This document shows positions 32,857-33,266 of a DNA stretch of 33,266 bases, piece after piece. The translations under genes were made by a program, and so were the position numbers. The DNA is from Salinispora cortesiana (GTDB lineage Bacteria > Actinomycetota > Actinomycetes > Mycobacteriales > Micromonosporaceae), in contig NZ_AXVR01000049.1 in assembly GCF_000484695.1 (NCBI RefSeq), positions 1-33,266 of the forward strand, written 5' to 3'. Position 1 is the first letter of the stretch. Every line of letters starts with the position of its first letter. The notes under the pieces are model-generated. The model ran no database searches and was not told the DNA's origin. It saw only the letters and a program-made list of their open reading frames with translations.

Positions 32857-33266
32857 ATGACCGTGACGCTGAACGATCAGACCGGACGTAAGAAGCGGCC
32901 CGAGTCGACAGCGGAGGCGAAAGCCGCCGTCGAGTTGGTCCGAGCCGCCAAGGAACAAGGGCTGTCGTTGACGGGCCCGGACGGGCTGCTCAAGCAGCTG
33001 ACCAAGACGGTCCTGGAGACCGCGTTGAACGAGGAGATGACTGAGCACCTCGGCTACGAAAAGCACGACCAGGCCGGTGCCGGGTCGGGCAACATCCGTA
33101 ACGGCACTCGGTCGAAGACGGTCGTGACCGACGGCAACGGCCCGGTGCAGATCGATGTGCCGCGGGACCGGGCGGGCACGTTCGAGCCGCAGATCGTCCG
33201 TAAGCGGCAGCGGCGCCTGTCGGGGGTCGACGAGGTCGTGTTGTCGCTGTATGCCAAAGGCCTCAC
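32857..33266 (+). mobile_element. IS256-family (mutator-type) transposase, 5' part, runs off the window
   Basis: At least 136 residues from ATG 32857 (GTG at 32854 also possible; GAGGAGG lies 8 nt upstream). Family hallmarks are LLKQLTKTVLETALNEEMTE, HLGYEKHD, GNIRNGTRSKTV and VPRDRAGTFEPQIVRKRQ, followed by the region entering the DDE catalytic domain, which lies beyond the window. IS256 elements move by a copy-out circle mechanism. This copy lies within cas1e, so it disrupted the CRISPR locus; the frame is open up to the end of the window and the copy could be intact. Confidence 0.92.

Noticed and set aside
32383..33066. 227-codon minus-strand frame spanning cas2e and the IS256 start
   Set aside because: Only its last 113 codons are Cas2e; the upstream part is antisense to the transposase and in a different frame from the cas1e tail.

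Overview
The window is GC-rich actinobacterial DNA. The gene content (CU044_5270-type protein beside an ECF sigma factor, MerR/ArsR regulators, a modular NRPS with GTGA/ATGA start-stop overlaps, a type I-E CRISPR relic) suggests a Micromonospora/Salinispora-like Micromonosporaceae. That genus-level placement is inference; no marker gene is present.

Layout. (1) 515-3480: an rtcB-prfH pair (RNA ligase plus release factor H, overlapping by ATGA), then a MerR-PP2C fusion behind its own MerR-type operator, closed by a strong hairpin. (2) 3530-6843: a decayed stretch. It holds a LuxR regulator with a stop and a frameshift, an ECF sigma factor joined by deletion to the tail of a CU044_5270 gene, and a minus-strand ABC transporter operon whose middle gene is damaged. 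(3) 6844-14379: the most unusual block. A promoter region carries a LexA-like palindrome and a PafBC/RecA-NDp-like motif. Next come a 7-codon leader ORF, a primary-type sigma-70 factor, a DrmA-like helicase and a DrmB-like DUF1998 protein, with a DUF6745-like gene after them. The DISARM core pair is present, but no methylase, PLD protein (DrmC) or DrmD is seen; a sigma factor stands first instead. (4) 14519-14860: a HIT-family hydrolase. (5) 15272-18038: a second-type valyl-tRNA synthetase behind a leader peptide with three Ile and three Val codons (MIIIRRRPLRVRRVPVA). Divergent from it are an ArsR-like regulator and an MFS exporter. (6) 20632-32077: a nonribosomal peptide cluster with a Rieske oxygenase, FAD amine oxidase, LLM flavin/F420 oxidoreductase, an A-T didomain with a Val-like code, a C-C-A-T module, a truncated C domain, and the 3' end of a glutamate mutase E gene fused by deletion. 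(7) 32275-33266: a relic type I-E CRISPR locus (cas1e tail, intact cas2e, one spacer) cut by an IS256-family transposase that runs off the window.

How the parts may work together. RtcB-PrfH is known as an rRNA/ribosome repair and rescue pair, and MerR-PP2C could sense or signal the same stress. The sigma-DrmA-DrmB operon looks like a DNA-damage-inducible, DISARM-related defence or repair system. The Val-specific A-T protein, three oxidative enzymes, an extra ValRS under branched-chain attenuation and an exporter fit a cluster for an oxidised valine-derived metabolite with ValRS self-resistance. The cluster appears damaged: two single-base frameshifts and one microhomology-type deletion. The single-base events could be sequencing errors; the deletion is not easily explained that way.
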